Made by a program: the position numbers and the translations under genes. A DNA stretch of 64,000 nt, taken from assembly GCF_017829975.1 (NCBI RefSeq), contig NZ_JAEEGA010000006.1, forward strand, positions 186,001 to 250,000, written 5' to 3'. The stretch comes from Vagococcus allomyrinae (GTDB lineage Bacteria; Bacillota; Bacilli; Lactobacillales; Vagococcaceae). The notes under the pieces are model-generated. The model made no database searches. It saw nothing but the letters and a program-made list of their open reading frames with translations, and was not told where the DNA came from. Shown here one piece after another: positions 63,694-64,000 of this stretch. How positions within the stretch are numbered: the stretch's first letter is position 1; each line of letters opens with the position of its first letter.

Positions 63694-64000
63694 GTGGAAT
63701 ACATTAATTTAGGTGGAAATGAAGAGTTGAAAGTGTCGCAAGTGGCTTTAGGTTGCATGCGAATGACCAGCTTATCTCAAAATGAGGCAACATCATTGCT
63801 TGAGACAACGGTTAATGAAGGAATTAACTTTTTTGATCATGCTGATATTTATGGTGCTGGTGAATGTGAAGTGTTATTCGGTAAAGCACTAAATGATAGT
63901 TCAATCAAACGTGAGGATATTTTTATTCAAAGTAAATGTGGCATTCGTCAAGGGATGTTTGATTTTTCTAAAGAGCACATACTTTCTTCAGTTGATGGAA
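63694..64000 (+). CDS. Aldo/keto reductase, N-terminal part (cut by window end)
   Basis: The frame runs open to the window edge for about 102 residues. It opens MEYINLGGNEELKVSQVALG with CMRM, then NFFDHADIYGAGECEVLFGK, which contains the catalytic Asp and Tyr of the aldo/keto reductase barrel, and IQSKCGIRQG with the conserved Lys. This is an NADPH-dependent oxidoreductase, resembling the YdhF type. The GTG at 63694 has AAGGAGG 8-9 bases upstream; a GTG at 63688 is too close. Confidence 0.9.
   Translation, partial: MEYINLGGNEELKVSQVALGCMRMTSLSQNEATSLLETTVNEGINFFDHADIYGAGECEVLFGKALNDSSIKREDIFIQSKCGIRQGMFDFSKEHILSSVDG

Overview
The window looks like the chromosome of a low-GC Gram-positive coccus of the order Lactobacillales, most likely Enterococcaceae (Enterococcus or Vagococcus type; the genus is an inference). 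The reasons are the end of a division and cell-wall cluster (murG-divIB-ftsA-ftsZ-ylmE-sepF-ylmG-ylmH-divIVA) running into ileS, strong AGGAGG ribosome-binding sites, sortase-type anchors, a T-box and a purine riboswitch. No rRNA, tRNA, CRISPR array, insertion sequence or prophage was seen. The window starts inside murG and ends inside an aldo/keto reductase gene.

Layout. 1-10.4 kb: division cluster, then ileS behind an isoleucine T-box (specifier AUC at 7310-7312). 10.4-16.3 kb: zwf and a DtxR/MntR-family metalloregulator on the minus strand, an orphan AP2-domain protein with two Cys-rich repeats, a repeat-bearing gap, an AraC-type HTH fused to an aminoglycoside-phosphotransferase-like domain, and an acyl-ACP thioesterase. 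16.4-28.2 kb: osmotic and ion homeostasis, with kdpFABC-kdpDE (K+ uptake and its two-component system) followed by an opuCABCD-type compatible-solute ABC importer with CBS domains. 28.3-35.2 kb: alanine-type aminotransferase, an XRE/TPR regulator, nagA, a lone OppA-type lipoprotein, and a two-gene minus-strand unit with a membrane-anchored nuclease. 35.6-39.8 kb: a MacB/FtsX-like ABC exporter pair with a long extracytoplasmic coiled coil.

39.8-49.0 kb is the most distinctive accessory region. A MalT-like STAND/LuxR regulator is divergent from a six-gene surface operon: a giant VWA protein with tandem repeats and a C-terminal isopeptide-type domain, a SipW-type (ER-type) signal peptidase, three TasA/camelysin-like proteins with SipW-type signal peptides, and a wall-anchor protein ending in LPQMG. 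Together they look like a secreted-fibre or biofilm-matrix apparatus, analogous to tapA-sipW-tasA of Bacillus but with a sortase-anchored component. A terminator hairpin lies in the operon leader.

49.2-57.7 kb: NfeD plus flotillin (membrane microdomains), two aromatic-acid-exporter-like membrane proteins and a YkyA-like lipoprotein, a Gfo/Idh/MocA oxidoreductase, two peptidoglycan hydrolases (VanY-type carboxypeptidase, GH73 glucosaminidase) and a 70-residue mini LPETG protein. 57.9-64 kb: purine metabolism, with riboswitch-controlled xpt-pbuX and a purK-like gene with altered ATP-grasp motifs in front of purB, then a GntR regulator and the partial aldo/keto reductase. Several gene starts were moved downstream to the codon with the best-spaced ribosome-binding site; these choices are stated in each entry.
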